Shown one piece after another: positions 23,506-36,700 of a DNA stretch of 64,000 nucleotides. Each line of letters opens with the position of its first letter. Position 1 is the first letter of the stretch. This DNA is from Welwitschia mirabilis. Lineage: Eukaryota > Gnetophyta > Gnetopsida > Welwitschiales. The notes under the pieces are model-generated. The model saw only the letters and a program-made list of their open reading frames with translations. It did not search any database and had not been told where the DNA came from. The position numbers and the translations under genes were made by a program. Location of the stretch: NCBI GenBank assembly GCA_051453625.1, contig JBOZIK010000001.1:185146674-185210673 (forward strand), written 5' to 3'.

Positions 23506-25191
23506 TTATATAACTTATTTCTTTTAACTATAATTAGTTAAACTTTAAATATTATATTTTGTATAATATACTATAATGTAAAACTTAAAATTCATCAAAT
23601 ATTAGAACCTAATGTTTATTTAGTATGATGTAAAAGCAATAATGTGTCTCTTCTGATACGAGGGAGATGTGGAGTCTTTATTGTAATTTAAAAAAGAGTC
23701 CAAAATTAAGGTATCATGGCTTGAACAACAAGATGCTTTAAGAAACTAAAAAGCAAGGCACATTTACCTTAAGACAAGTAAAGTCAAGAACTATACATAA
23801 TGCAAATAAAAGATATTATATGGAACTTTTCAATTTTGATTTCATATTTATAGTTGATTAGTAAAAGTCATTTGGAAATCATGTGTATTCTATTTAACCA
23901 ATGCTTCAAAAGATGCATAAGGTAATTAATCTCAAGTTGAGAATCTTCTGAATTCAAAGTTGAAAATAAAGATTTTGTGAAATATTGGTTTTCACCTAGG
24001 TAGTTGAATGATTAGGATGAAAATACTCTATTCTAGGAAACATAATATTGCATTTGTGGTTCCAAATTTGAGATAAAGTAATAAGACAAATAACTCGTCA
24101 AGGTAATTTAAAGGGAACATGGCATTTTATAAAAAACCAAAAAATATGAAAGTTCCTAAAAGTTGACTGTTCTAAAGAACATTTTCTTGCATATCAAATA
24201 TAGATGCTTTTAGTAAAAGCGCATTACTAGTAAACATGACTAGGACTTTTAGGTATACTATTATGGGGGCATACTAGTTTAAGAATAGCCAAATATTAGA
24301 GTTTGTTACTAATAAGTAAACCTTGGTAAAGAAAGTACCAAACAAATCCTATATTTTTAGGAGCAATAGAAATTTCCAAATTTTGCTAAAGATATTCATC
24401 CATAATGCTCCTTTTAATTCTTATGCTAAAGTCTATTATAGCAAACAATAGGATTCAATGAACTATGAAGTAATTACAAAGGGAGAGAAGACTTATATTG
24501 CAAAATTACTAAATCATTCTTCCAATTAATATCCTCAAGGAAATTTTCTTCAACATTGTTTAAACATACATTCTAAAAAATAAAATTTTGAATCCTAAAA
24601 AAGAAATATCACATGGTCGAAGAAACATCATAGAGAGTTTGAAATGTTCCAAGAAATCTATTTACTTGCTATCTTTAAGACATTGAGAGAAATAAAGTTT
24701 CAAATACAATGAATTATTAACCTAGAATTCATGGAAGTAATTAGAGTAGATGATAATGATAACCACCAAGGACAAACACAAGTAAGAAGGTTTAACTACA
24801 CAGAAAGGTTTTTCCAATTAATATATTGATGTAATACTTTTCAAGCTCTCCAAGTACTCTAGGAAAACATATGTCCTTAGAATACTACTTTTTTGGAAAA
24901 GAAAAGTCCAATTAATAAAATGAATGCGCTTTCAAAAGGGTTTATTTTTAGAAAACGATTATAGAAGAAGAAGTTGCAATAATTTCATAATAATATCTTG
25001 AGAATATAGATGGTGAAAAAGCCACTTAACTACCAATTAATAACTTACATAAAGAAATTTATAAAACCTAAAACACTTGCTTGTATACATAGTGTAATTA
25101 TATCTCAAGCTTCATGACGAGATCCTTTTTTAGAATCTTTAGATAACCATGTGAAATTTCTAATTAAAGTCTTTAATTTTTTATAGGAAGA
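23506..25191. other. AT-rich decayed DNA, no gene seen
   Basis: No long frame and no recognised element boundary. Confidence 0.45.
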
Positions 25192-26673
25192 TGTTCACTA
25201 AAAATCTGTTCATTATAGTATAAAGGTGAACATCAATAAAATAAATCATGTAAGGACTTAGTATCATTCTTTCATATGGATATTGGTGGTAAACTAATCA
25301 AAAGTAACACAATAATCCAATCCTATAATGAAATCAAACAAAGGAAAATTGAAGGGTTTGAGATATTTTTATGAACTTTCATTGGTAACATAGGAAGACG
25401 AACACTCTTTAGAGTTCTAGATTGACTTGGCCAACACATTCACTCTAATAATTTCCTATAAATCCTAAAACATAAACTTCAACTCATTAAGTTATGATGG
25501 CTTGGTCATGGTGACTTAATCTCATTCACCACCTAAGTATTGATGAATTTAATAGTTACTTTGGTCCTTCATAGCCCTTCATGAACATAAAAATAAGTAT
25601 GTTTATTCTTAAGATCTATAACATAACAGTGACTATAATCAAAATGTTAACTTTAGAGAATTCTCTTGGTTCTAAAGATCTTGAAGGTGTAGTCTCACCT
25701 AAGGATTACCATGTTAATGTGCACTAGAAATCAAAGAATGAAAAGCTACTATAATATTATACATAAGAAAGAGTTTCACCTAAGGATTAATAATATCAGG
25801 TTAATGTGTACTAGAAATTTAAGAATGAATAACTACTTCTTGTATTAATTTTAAAAATAAATTACATTTAGAGAGGAAGATTAAGCTAAAATGGACTTCT
25901 CAAACTAGCCTTAGAACAAGTCTGTTCTGAAGGGATATTCTTAGAAACCCATGATGTCCTAATGCTCTAAGTATTTCCACCACATTTTCCAACTAAATAT
26001 TCTTTATAGTGAGGGCTTAAGGCCCTTTTATATATGAGGCAAGGCTTAGAAAGATTTGGCACATTATGATTAGTAGCAGTTTCATTAAGGGGTTATAATT
26101 TTAAGCAGTTACATTAGGAGGAGGTTACAAATTTTGGCATGTAGCCTTAATGGATGATTTCTTGTCTTCTTATGAAAAATAGATGAAATATGGCATCTGG
26201 ATGATGTTGTTGTTGCCACTAAAATGCTATGTCATATTCCCTTCACATCATTATGCTTGTTAGTGCCACATGTCACTACGACATGTTATTTTATGCTTCC
26301 ATCACGTGTTGTCGACATTGAACATTGAATCTAATTTAACATCTGATTGAGTTCATAAGTGGAATGTAATGTTTTTTCCATCAATATGTAAGAACATAAT
26401 AATTAACTCACTTTTCCCCTAAAAGACCAGTGGCATTGATCACCTAGACAATGACCCCATTATTTTCTACTGGAATTCCTTCCATTTGTAGAATGTCTTC
26501 TACAAGGCAGCAATAGACTTGAGAATGTTATGGTAAAGTACATAATTTCATGAAACATGATAAAAAGGATAAAAGAAATAATTTTATGATAAAATGGCCA
26601 ATTTAGTTTCTTCGCCTATACAAAATGAATCAAATATACTTACTTGGAATGTCAATTTTTGCATGTAAATACA
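25192..26673 (-). repeat. 3' LTR of the Athila-like element
   Basis: The repeat matches 32,237-33,721 along its length, for example AGTATAAAGG, AACACAATAATCCAATCCT, AGGAGGAGGTTACAAATTTT and ACTTACTTGGAATGT. On the minus strand it begins TGTATTTACAT and ends AGTGAACA. A TATA-like TATATAAAAG lies at 26,027-26,035 (minus) and would be the LTR promoter. Confidence 0.8.
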
Positions 26674-29237
26674 TTTCTTAACGAGACTGTTGCTAGTTTC
26701 TTAGTAAAATTTGATAAAGAAATGATAAACATTAAAATTTTGTTTAAAAAAATGTTCAAGTATGAAAATGTTATAACTCTGAAAAAATCTTTTATTAATT
26801 TTTGTAAAATAAGGCATCAAAATCAAAAAAATTATATGAAAAATGGATTTCATAACCCCTAAAGAAAACTAAACTTTATTCTTAAAGTTAAAGAAATAGT
26901 AAATTTAGTATTGTAAACAAGTCAAACTATTTGAAAAGGAAGTTTCACATCACATGGCTTTTCATACAACAAGCTAGAAAGTTATTTGTATGTAAACACT
27001 TCAAAACTTTAGAAAAAACTACAACGTAAAAACTCTAAACTAGTATGCAAATATTTTAGTAAAACACACTTGAAAACACTATATCAAAACACATTTGCAT
27101 ACAATAGAATGAAATTTTCAATCAAAAGATATTCTATAAGAGAATAAACATTCTAGTTTTTCATCCAACTCCTTTTTCTTACATCAGATTTTCTTCATCT
27201 TTCTCCAAAACTTATTAATCCAAGTCTTATGCTTTTATGATATTGTTTCAAAAATGTTCCACTAAACGAGGAAAAATGGAAGTGAAAAGGTTGAGAATAA
27301 AGATAACAAGGAGGAGGATGTAAGAGAAAAATTAAAAAATGAAATAAAGATAAGATTAAAAAAAGTTGACATGGAAGACGTAAAGAGGAATAGAAAATTG
27401 TAAAAAACTTAAGGTACTCAGATTTTACACAAGAGTCATAATGGTGTGAGACAGCTATGGGATGAAGTCAGACTCCTAAATCATAACAAAGGTCATGATG
27501 CCAGTTGTAATAGGCGGTAGTACTAGTAAGATGAAAGAACAGTGTTTGCATGATAGACATGGACTCAACTATAACACTGAGAAGGTAACAAGCTTGTGAG
27601 GGTAGTGAAATGATGAGGTGAAATGAGGGGTTTTATAGATGTAAGGGTGAAATATAACCATTGGATCATCTAAGCTAATCAATTATCAACATGAGTTATA
27701 GAAAGAATTAAGGTGTAGATTGACAAGTATTTTCAAGAAAAAATAGTTGTATTTTTTTGGTGTGTTTTCTCTCATAGAATATCATGGTAAAAAATGCAAT
27801 TTAGAAAAAACAAAAAATGAAATCTAATGGAAAGCTCTTCAACCAAAAATCTAAAAGATAGAGGACCTAAGTTAGTGGCTATAATTATTAAAAATTTTGC
27901 AAATTTTATTCTAAATTTAAGTGGAACATAATGCAAAGCAAATAAGATATCCTCTAAATAAAGCTATAACAATTCAAAAATTAGTTAAGCAAATCCTTAA
28001 GTACTCAAGTTAAAGAAAGAAATCACATAAGTATTTCCAAATCCTAGTTTTTATTTCCAGTTTTTACCTTGTCTACAATTACACATATTCCTTATTTTAA
28101 GAATTTAGATCAAATCAAGCATCTAGTATTATGACATCTTATTCTAACAGATTAAGCGTGTTGTTTTATGAATAAGTTAGTGCTACATTACTAGTGAGCA
28201 TTTATAGCCCCATTGTAGTTGAACATGTCATAAAATAGATAGTTAGAGATGCATTATAAGCAAGCATCCATAGCCCTAATCTAATTATCAAAATCCAATT
28301 TTTAATTAATTAATAATATAATGTGCTTTTTGGAGAGGAGATACATTATTTTCCTTTGATTACTCCTCCTTGTATTTAATAATTTTTATGCACATAAAAG
28401 GGATCATTATCTCAGTAGCCTAATCAAGAAAAATCTTATTCCCATAAAATGGTTTGAAACAAAGAAACATAATATGAAAATATATTTCACATTTTTCAAC
28501 TAAATTTTCTAATTTTAAAGATATTAGATGACTCTAGTCTCAATAAGATATCTAAAAAATAGGTAAAACCTTTTCTCAAAAACTATAAGTAAACTTAACT
28601 TTTACCTAAATTGTAATGACAAGGTGATCACTTATTAACAATTTATTTGTTATGGACCATAAAACAAAATCATCAAGTCTTAGGAACTCATGAATGTATG
28701 GTAATGGTGGATGATTTATGCATTTGATAAGATGATAAAAAAATGGAGTGGATATATGAAATTTTTCGAATAAGAAGTAAGGGTTATGACCATTGATGAA
28801 AAACACATCCTTAGGGTTTAATGAATTGGTTGCAGTTTGAGAAGTGCTATCATAAGGGAGTTTTTTAAAGGCATAGAAAGTCAAATATTTAAAATTATTA
28901 TGGTTATGAGGCTCAAAACCTTAGTTATCTAAAAGTGTAAGATGGATGCCATTTTCATGAATCGAATCTACACATCAATGTAAAAACTTTAAAAGAATAT
29001 TAAGGATGCAAGAAAAAGAGTCTAAGTTTTTAAAGTCAAAAGTATTTCATTCTATTGCATTTGTGTGCTTTTATAATAGATCATTAAAAGAAAAGTTAAA
29101 AACAAGAAAGTCATTATGAGAAGAATGGAAATTCAATTTAATAAGAGGAGGATCAAGATCATAAATTTCATAAATAAAATTGGCCTTAGTATTATTCTCT
29201 ATAAGTTCCACAATGTTGAAAATATTTAAATCCATCA
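26674..29237 (-). other. Internal region of the Athila-like element, no domain recognised
   Basis: Downstream of the protease on the minus strand, one open stretch of 92 codons (28,884-28,606) and the surrounding sequence have a coding look but no family motif that I can name. The rest to 26,674 is stop-rich. Reverse transcriptase, RNase H and integrase are either deleted or decayed beyond recognition. Confidence 0.4.
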
Positions 29238-29758
29238 TTAAGTTAACAAAAGAGATTTTTTACTATTTCCACAATTAACAAGGGCATTTGACATTAGTAG
29301 AAATGAGCTTCGTAAAATAACTTGAACTAAATTATGATTTGTTACATTTATTTCTAAGACAATGAAATCAACCAAAAAATAACAGTTACCTATTTGTACA
29401 ATTACACCTTTAATAATTTTTAATGGTGATTTCAATAAATTGTTTGCTCACCATAGTTGTATTTTATTATTTTAAGATCATTAAGGCCAACTTCCTTGTA
29501 AACTGAGTGGGCTAAAAGATTAAAACTTGCTTCTAGATCTAATAATGATTACATAAAAAGTTTATCTCCAATTGTGATAGTAATTGTGGGATAATCAAGA
29601 TCTTTATATGTGGGAGCTACTTGATCTTGAATAATTATAATCATCTGTTGGGCTAAAAAGGCCTGCTTCATAAGATGCATTTTTCTCTTAATCACACACA
29701 TATCTTTCAAGAATTTTACATACAAGAAAATTTGTCTAATTACATCTAACAATGGCAT
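29238..29758 (-). pseudogene. Athila-like aspartic protease relic
   Basis: The first open part ends YKDLDYPTITITIGDKLF. After a stop it continues SLLDLEASFNLLAHSVYKEV, and then a second open part carries LKIIKGVIVQIGNCYFLVDF and SSFLLMSNALVNCGNSKKSL. These follow the plant gypsy protease pattern (YKDPGCPTI...LLDLGASVNLLPYSVY...KGIVEDVLV...FYFPVDFIVLD...GRPFLATANALINC). The active-site glycine is Glu here (GAA, from GGA by G>A, at 29,531-29,533). In-frame stops and the lost glycine make it dead. Confidence 0.7.
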
Positions 29759-30599
29759 GTTTATTTTTACCTCTTTGAAAACCTCTAAAGCTTTTAATTG
29801 TTTTTTTTAATGTTATCCTTCTAAAGTTATTATGGAAATGGTAGAAATTATTTGGAAATAAGTAAAGATTTTTCTAATATTTTGTGCTTCTTATTGTATT
29901 CTTTAGGGGTTGGTTCTTATTCAATTTTATTTTGCTCTAATTGTTTATTTAACTCTTTATCATTCCTAAGATCAATGGATTTAGTTTCTTTAATGTGATT
30001 AAGCTTGAATCCTTTTATGATTCTAATTCCTTTAGGATTTGGCTATCAAATCATGAGAAGCTTACCAAGTTCTCTTTGGTTTAAAGAAGATAAAATTTAT
30101 TGAAGCATTTGAATTTTGATTTGATAAATTTGTTAAAGATTTCCTAAGATAGAGGAATATTACTTAAGAATTCTTTCATGGTCACAATTGGTTTAGGTTT
30201 GATCATGGTTAATCTGGGCTTGGATGTCCATGAATTTTTTCAATGATTCTTCTAATAGAGTAGATGATGAAAATTGTTAATGAATGGATGTTGTTGGGAA
30301 TGGAGTTCTTAGTTAATTCATTTGATTTTTATCATGGAAATTGTTTTGTCTCTAAGAAATGTTGGGATGATTCCTCTACCTAAAGTATTTGAATAAGGGT
30401 CATTTTTACTACTATGCTACTTGTATCCTATGACATTAACTTATTCACTTATAGTATTTTAAAAGATGAGTATGAAAGAACATTAGATGTTTCATGAGAA
30501 TCTAAGTAATAGATAAGGCATTCAAGTGTGAAAATCAATGGTTTGTATGGGGTGAATAGGATTTATACCCTTTTTGATAATTAATCTATTCGATTGTTA

Positions 30600-30915
30600 A
30601 TATTAAAATTTTTTAAGACTCAAAAAACACAAGTGGATCTAGTAGACGACTATGATGTAGGTTCTTCAATTGATTTCTCTTAGTTTCTGGAGCTTTTAGC
30701 TACTATTTAAAGGTAATTCCATATTTCATCTAATGATAGACTAAGGAAACTACCTCTACTATTCATCTTAACTAATCATCTATTATTGATAGACAATCTA
30801 TTATAAAAGAAGCTAATATATTTATCTAGCTTGAATTTATGTTATGGACATTTTTGAAGTATATCCTTAAATATCTCTAAGACTTGAAAGAAATTTTCTT
30901 GATCTTTTTGTTGGA
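30600..30915 (-). pseudogene. Athila-like gag relic
   Basis: The minus strand reads ENFFQVLEIFKDILQKCP, then HKFKLDKYISFFYNRLS, then MNSRGSFLSLSLDEIWNYL with stops between. This is the pattern of Athila-type capsid (ERFKDLLRRCPHHG...FYNGL...DAASGGAF...). Several internal stops fit CAG>TAG or TGG>TGA/TAG. It is not translatable. Confidence 0.65.
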
Positions 30916-32213
30916 AATTAATTATCTCTTGTCTTATACCATTTGTTTTATAGTTTGAAAAAAAATTTAAAAATAAAAGATTTTTTCAAATTAGCATACA
31001 TTCTAATCAATAAGGATTTAAGTGTGTAGAGCCAAGACCCAACTTTTTCCTTTAAGAAGAATGAAGAAGGTTGAGTCTAATGATATCATAGGTATTGGGG
31101 TACTATGACAAGGTGGATATTACAAATTCAAATTTTTTAAGGTGAAAATAAGGATCTTCATATTCTAATTCATAAAATTAAGGCAATAATTGAATAGTAG
31201 ATGGCTCAAATTCTAAGCTTTGTGCTATTGATGATTAGATTATACATGAGAATGTTTCTAAACATCGTGATTGTACATAATCTTACAAGGTTTGTTTAGA
31301 GGAGTTGGGTTGGTTTTATAACTTGTTCTAACCAAAGTTATTATCTATTTATTAACTAAGGTAGTAAGCATGTATCTTTTCTATGAGCTCTTGGTTTGAT
31401 TAAATTGTATTAAAAGGGCAATAAAAATTAGATTAGATGTGTTGGTTTTATTGTAAAGTGAATTCTTATTTTCCTTAGGAGTGGTTAGAAGATTGATTTT
31501 TAGATGGGATTCTCTATTATTTATTACATTCAATGGTAGGGTCCATGTTATTGAAGCCATTTTTAATTAGTCCTCTAAATTCATCTTACATCCTAAACAT
31601 ATCGGTTTTAGATTTAGTTAAGATAGGATCCAAATAAAAAATAGGTTTCAAAAGGTTTAGGTAAAATATCAAAGGGTTCTACTTAGAAGTGTTAGTAAAG
31701 ATAATCAAGAAAGATAGCAACAGTAAAAAACTAAAATAAAACTTATGAAAAACAAAATCCTAAAAACTTTTAATTTTATAAATTTTATCAAAATTCATAA
31801 AAATAGAATAGAATTAGAAATCATGTACAAAAACATTTATAGGAAAAAATAAAAAGCATATGACATTAGTGTTTAAATTTAGTTTTTTGCCTTTTTATGA
31901 TCTTAGTTTTGATTATAACCTACAAAAAAATTGTTAGACCTATAACACAAAATATCAAATATGAATATTAATTTTAGTTTTAGAAGAAAACTAAATCAAA
32001 CTTAAAATTAGACAAGTATGAATTTCATTAGAAAAGGACTAGTACACAACACTAGAAAGAAATGAAAAATAAAACAAATAATCAAAAAAGAGAAAAAATG
32101 ACCAATTCAAGTATCACTAAAAGTGGACCAATATCAACCACTAGAAAAATAAAAAATAAACTAAAAAATTGTTCTTTTAAAATTATGCATTTTAAAAAGC
32201 TACCATGTCAATA

Positions 32214-32231
32214 TTCCTAGTAATGACATCA
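32214..32231 (-). mobile_element. Primer binding site for tRNA-Asp, deaminated
   Basis: The minus strand reads TGATGTCATTACTAGGAA, five bases after the LTR end. The site complementary to plant tRNA-Asp is TGGCGCCGTTGCCGGGGA. Ten of 18 positions are identical and all eight differences are C>T or G>A. Position, length and direction all fit. Confidence 0.75.
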
Positions 32232-32236
32232 AAATA

Positions 32237-33721
32237 TGTTTACCAAAAATCTATTTGTTGTAGTATAAAGGCGAACGTTAATGGATAAGGACCCAATGCC
32301 ATTATTCCATAAGGATATTTATGATAAACTAATTACAAGTAACACAATAATCCAATCCTGCAATTAAATGAAGCAAAAGGAAAATCCAAGGTTTTGAGAT
32401 ATCTTAGTAAACTTTAGTTGGTAATGTAGGAAGACAAACATGCTTTATAGGTCTATCTTGGCTTGTTCAATAATCCATCTTCACTCTAATTATTTTCTAT
32501 AAATTTTGAAAGATAAAGTTTAACTTATCAAGTTATGGTAAATTGAGTATGATGATATAATCTCATTCACCACCTCAATACTAGTCAATTCAATAGTCAT
32601 TTTGGTCCTACATAGCCCTTTATGAATACAAAAAGTAAGTACATTTGTTTTTATATTTATAGTATAATAGTGACCATAATTGAAAAGTTAACTTTATAGA
32701 ATTAACTTGGTTCTAAATATCTTAATGATATATTCACACCTAAGGATTAATAATATCATATTCATGTGCATTAGAAATCGAAGAATGAACAACTATTATA
32801 ATATTGTAAATAAAAAAGAGTCTCACCTAAGAATTAATAGTATCATGTTAATGTGTACTAGAAATTAAAGGATGAATAACTATTTCTTGTATTAATTTAT
32901 AAAATACATGACATTAAGAGAGGAATATTAAGCTGAAATGGACTTCTCAAACTAGCCTTGGAACAAGTCCAGTCCTAAGGGAGGTGCTTAGTAAGTAATG
33001 ATGTTGTAATACTCCAAGTATTTCCACCATGTTTTCCAAACTAAAGATTTTTTACAATGAGGGCTTGAGGCCCTTTTATAAATGATGAAATGTTTGTAAT
33101 ATTTGAAATGTTGTGATTGGTGGTAGTTATATTAGGGAGGTTATACTTTTAGATGGTTACATTAGGAGGAGGTTACAAATTTTGGCATGTAGTATTAATG
33201 GATGATTCCTTATCTTATTATGAAATAGATATGATGACATAACCTTTGGATGATGTTACTATTACCACTGGATGCCATGCTATATGCGCTCCATGTAATT
33301 ATGCTTGTTACTGCCACATGTTACTATGATTTGTTGTTTTGAACCTCTACCACATGTTATTAAGGTTGGAGGTTGAATTTGATTTAACATCTAATTGAGC
33401 CTATAAGTAAAATGGCATGTCTTTCCCATAAAGATTTTAGAATGTGAGAATTAAATCATTTTGCCCTAAAATACTAGTAGTGCTAATCACCTAAACAGTG
33501 ATGTTGGCATTTTCTATTGGAATTCCTTCAATTTGCAAAATGTCTTCTAGAAGGAAGTAATAAACTTGAAAACGTTATGAAAAAGTTCATAATTTCATGA
33601 AACATAATAAATAGGGTAGAAGACATAATTTTCTGATAAAATAATGAATTCAATATCTTTGCTTATGCAAAATTGATCTAATGTACTTACTTGGAATGTT
33701 AATTTTCATATGTAAATGGCA
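32237..33721 (-). repeat. 5' LTR of the Athila-like element
   Basis: This is the partner of 25,192-26,673 and has nearly equal length. On the minus strand it begins TGCCATTTACAT and ends GGTAAACA, directly before the primer binding site. TTTATAAAAG at 33,074-33,082 (minus) is at the same place as the TATA motif in the other LTR. Confidence 0.8.
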
Positions 33722-36700
33722 AACTAAGAATATGCTTAATAACAATAATAATAAATATGAGTAGAAGTCTTACAAACTAGAAACCTACCTACTAGGGTAA
33801 GATATTTTATTTTTCATTTGTTCATCCTTTGCCAAAATCTAAGAAGAGCATCACCCCATAGGGAACAAAAAGAAACTCCAAACTAAAAGGAATACTTAGA
33901 ATTTTAGTAATATCTTAATCTTATACCAAATTCTAGCTTTTTTATAGTGAATTATGATAATTTCTAATAAAACTAAAAATAGAATATTTTAACCAATTGA
34001 TAAAAAAGCCTAAAAGAAATAAGTGTTATTTAACTTAGTACAAAAGTTAATTAATATCAATAACATTATTACTAACCCAAAAAAAATAAGTCATTAGGAA
34101 AGTACATGTTAAGAATTTAATTTGTAGGATAAGAAAAAATGATTTTATCAATGAATATATCATTAAATGTAATGATAAAAAAATAAGCTAAAATAATAAA
34201 TAAATAAGGGATTAAAGGACAATATTACCTCATTGAATGGTGAACAATAAAAGATGAACTAATAGCAAAAGTTTTAACTACTAAAGCATTAGCATCTACA
34301 AATAGACAACTAAACATATGAAGAAATTTAAGACTTAAACCATGCTTTGATATAAATTTAAGAATGAAATTCCATTGGATTCAATCATACTTTTAAGAAT
34401 GATTCAGTTTGCTAAAAAGTATGTGTTAGTTAATATGTTTTTTCCATTAGAAATTGCAAAAATTTTTAAGTTGCTATCACATTATTTAAGATATACTTTC
34501 TAAAAATACATATTCTGTACTAGAGAGATATGATATCTAGAAGAATCCTTTTCAACTTTAAAGTTATATTTTTAATTCAAATTTTATATACCAAATTATG
34601 AATAGTAATTAAATTGATTTAAATGATGACCCAAAGATTTCTTAACTATTACTTCTTGAATTACATTAAAAAGTTCATTACCACTGAGATCCCTATAATC
34701 TTTAAAAATTTAACTAGAAACCATCATATTCCACATCTTTAGAATTATGAATTTGAGTAAAAACTTATTTTAATTTATCTATAGTGATGTTAAATTATAA
34801 TATTTTTGACATAGGAGAAGTAGCCAAGGCGAGGAAGGCAAGGTAGTCTCTTTAAAGGTTATAATATTTATATGAATATCTTGAAATAATTATACAAATT
34901 AATCCATCATATAAGAAAGAAAATTATCAAGACTAGAAATAATGTTACCATTAAAAAAAGGGTTCATTCAAAGAATGAATATGAGAAGATATGTTTAGAT
35001 ATTCAAAATTTCTTGTGTAATTTTCATCTTAAATTTTAAAGTAAGCAAAGTGACTTGTAAGAAAGATACTTTATTCTTAATAAACATATCATTTATAAAA
35101 TAATTATTTGACTATGACAAGTTCAACATTAAATGTTAGAGTAAATGCATCATGGAGTAGTTTATGAGGTAATTCTTACATAGTTAATTTAATCTTATTA
35201 TATTCTAAAATTGTGTGAAAATTTATATGTTGCTCAAAACATCTTGCAAAATTACATAAATGACTTGTAGCCATATGCCACCACTAAATTTATCTTATGT
35301 GGCATAAAGTTATAGGTGTTTCATTTCAAATGCTTGAAGAATTATTTGAGTAGTTAGAAAGGACAAGATGCTAACATGTAATTAAAATAAATAACATCTA
35401 GTTTTAGTGGGACTATCATTAACTTTAACTTTTATTTAACTTAAAAATTAATTTGATAATGTTGCATGTTAAACAACATTAACATGGAATTTTCTCTTTA
35501 AAAAGAAAGGTTAAAGAAATAAAACATTTCTATTCTACTAAAAATATGATCTTGGTTAGGATGGTAGTCTCTTTAAGTATACCTCTAAAGAATATAACTT
35601 GACTTACCTCCATCCATATCTAACAGATAGAACTTTGGTTTGAAATTAAAATAACTAATAAATAAAGATGGAACAAGGGAAAGGGAATATAAAAATCCTT
35701 ATTATAAAGAATACCTCTCCTATAAGTCATTTGCAGCATAAATTGAACAAATATTAAAAGGATCATAAGATTAAAAAAGGTGTATTCTAAGAAATTCAAG
35801 ATTTAGAATCTAAGATAGATTTAATATATACTTCTAAAAAAAAGTGTAAAGAATAGTAGAACATCATCTTTATTTCTTTAACTAGTAGTAATGACTATTG
35901 AATGAGGTGGTAACTAATATGTTAAGAAAATCAATTCTTGTAAAAATATCTTTATTTTATAAAGAATAGTCAAGTCAAAAGAAGTGCATATGCTAGAAAT
36001 AAAACCTTTAGCACATTTATGTCAATGCTTATCAATCAAATTCTAGACATTCCATAAGAGAACATTTAGTTGCAAAAGAGTAAGTGCTATTTATATTTGT
36101 AAGGGATTTAAAACAAAAATATCTTAAATAAATGAAAAGCCAAGCTCTTGTAAAGGACGAACCTTATTTTTTTCCATTTAATGACTTCATATAAGCCATC
36201 CTAATTTATTAGATGTTCAAACACAATGGAAGTGGAGACAGACGAGGAAGAATATGAAGATTTTTCATTAAGGATAGGTTAGGGTCACTAAATAGAAGTA
36301 AGTTATAAATGTTATTTATTAGTAATCAAAGTGGAGGTGCTAGAAAAAGACACAACAAGAAATAGTTATTAAAGAAAGATTGATAACTAATTTATAGAAA
36401 GTTTCTTTAAAAATGATCGAAACTAATTTGAGAAAACTAGAATAAGAATACCACTATATTATTATTTCTTTATCTAATTTATTATTTATGAAATAAGCAC
36501 TAGCATCTTATTTTAATTGATTACATTAAAGTAAAATTGTATAAATTTCCTTTTATAGAGATTCTTGCAATGAGATTTTAAGACATGCTTATAGTTTCTT
36601 ATGGATCCTTTTGGATGTTAAATGACTAAGCCTTATAGTTCATCCATTCATTCCAATGTTAACTATGTTTTTCTAAAAATGTGTTATAAATGAAAATTGA

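Larger units (their letters stand above)
25192..33721 (-). mobile_element. Athila-like Ty3/gypsy retrotransposon, decayed, minus strand
   Basis: Two direct repeats of 1,482 and 1,485 bp bound a 5.56-kb internal region. On the minus strand the element runs 5' LTR (33,721-32,237), primer binding site for tRNA-Asp (32,231-32,214), gag relic (about 30,900), aspartic protease relic (29,758-29,238), undetermined pol remains, 3' LTR (26,673-25,192). Long LTRs, a tRNA-Asp primer and a protease of the LLDLGAS...NLLP class point to the Athila/Tat group. Reverse transcriptase and integrase were not recognised in 26,674-28,600. No convincing target-site duplication was found. Confidence 0.8.

Noticed and set aside
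26644-26862. Plus-strand frame of 72 codons
   Set aside because: It crosses the LTR boundary of a minus-strand element and is Lys/Phe/Ile-rich, as expected from AT-rich DNA.
25187-33726. Target-site duplication of the Athila-like element
   Set aside because: Flanking pentamers GAAGA and AACTA cannot be reconciled by transitions alone.
34343-34356. Another copia primer site complement (GCTTTGATATAA)
   Set aside because: The last bases need a transversion to fit the initiator-Met site, and no LTR edge is visible.
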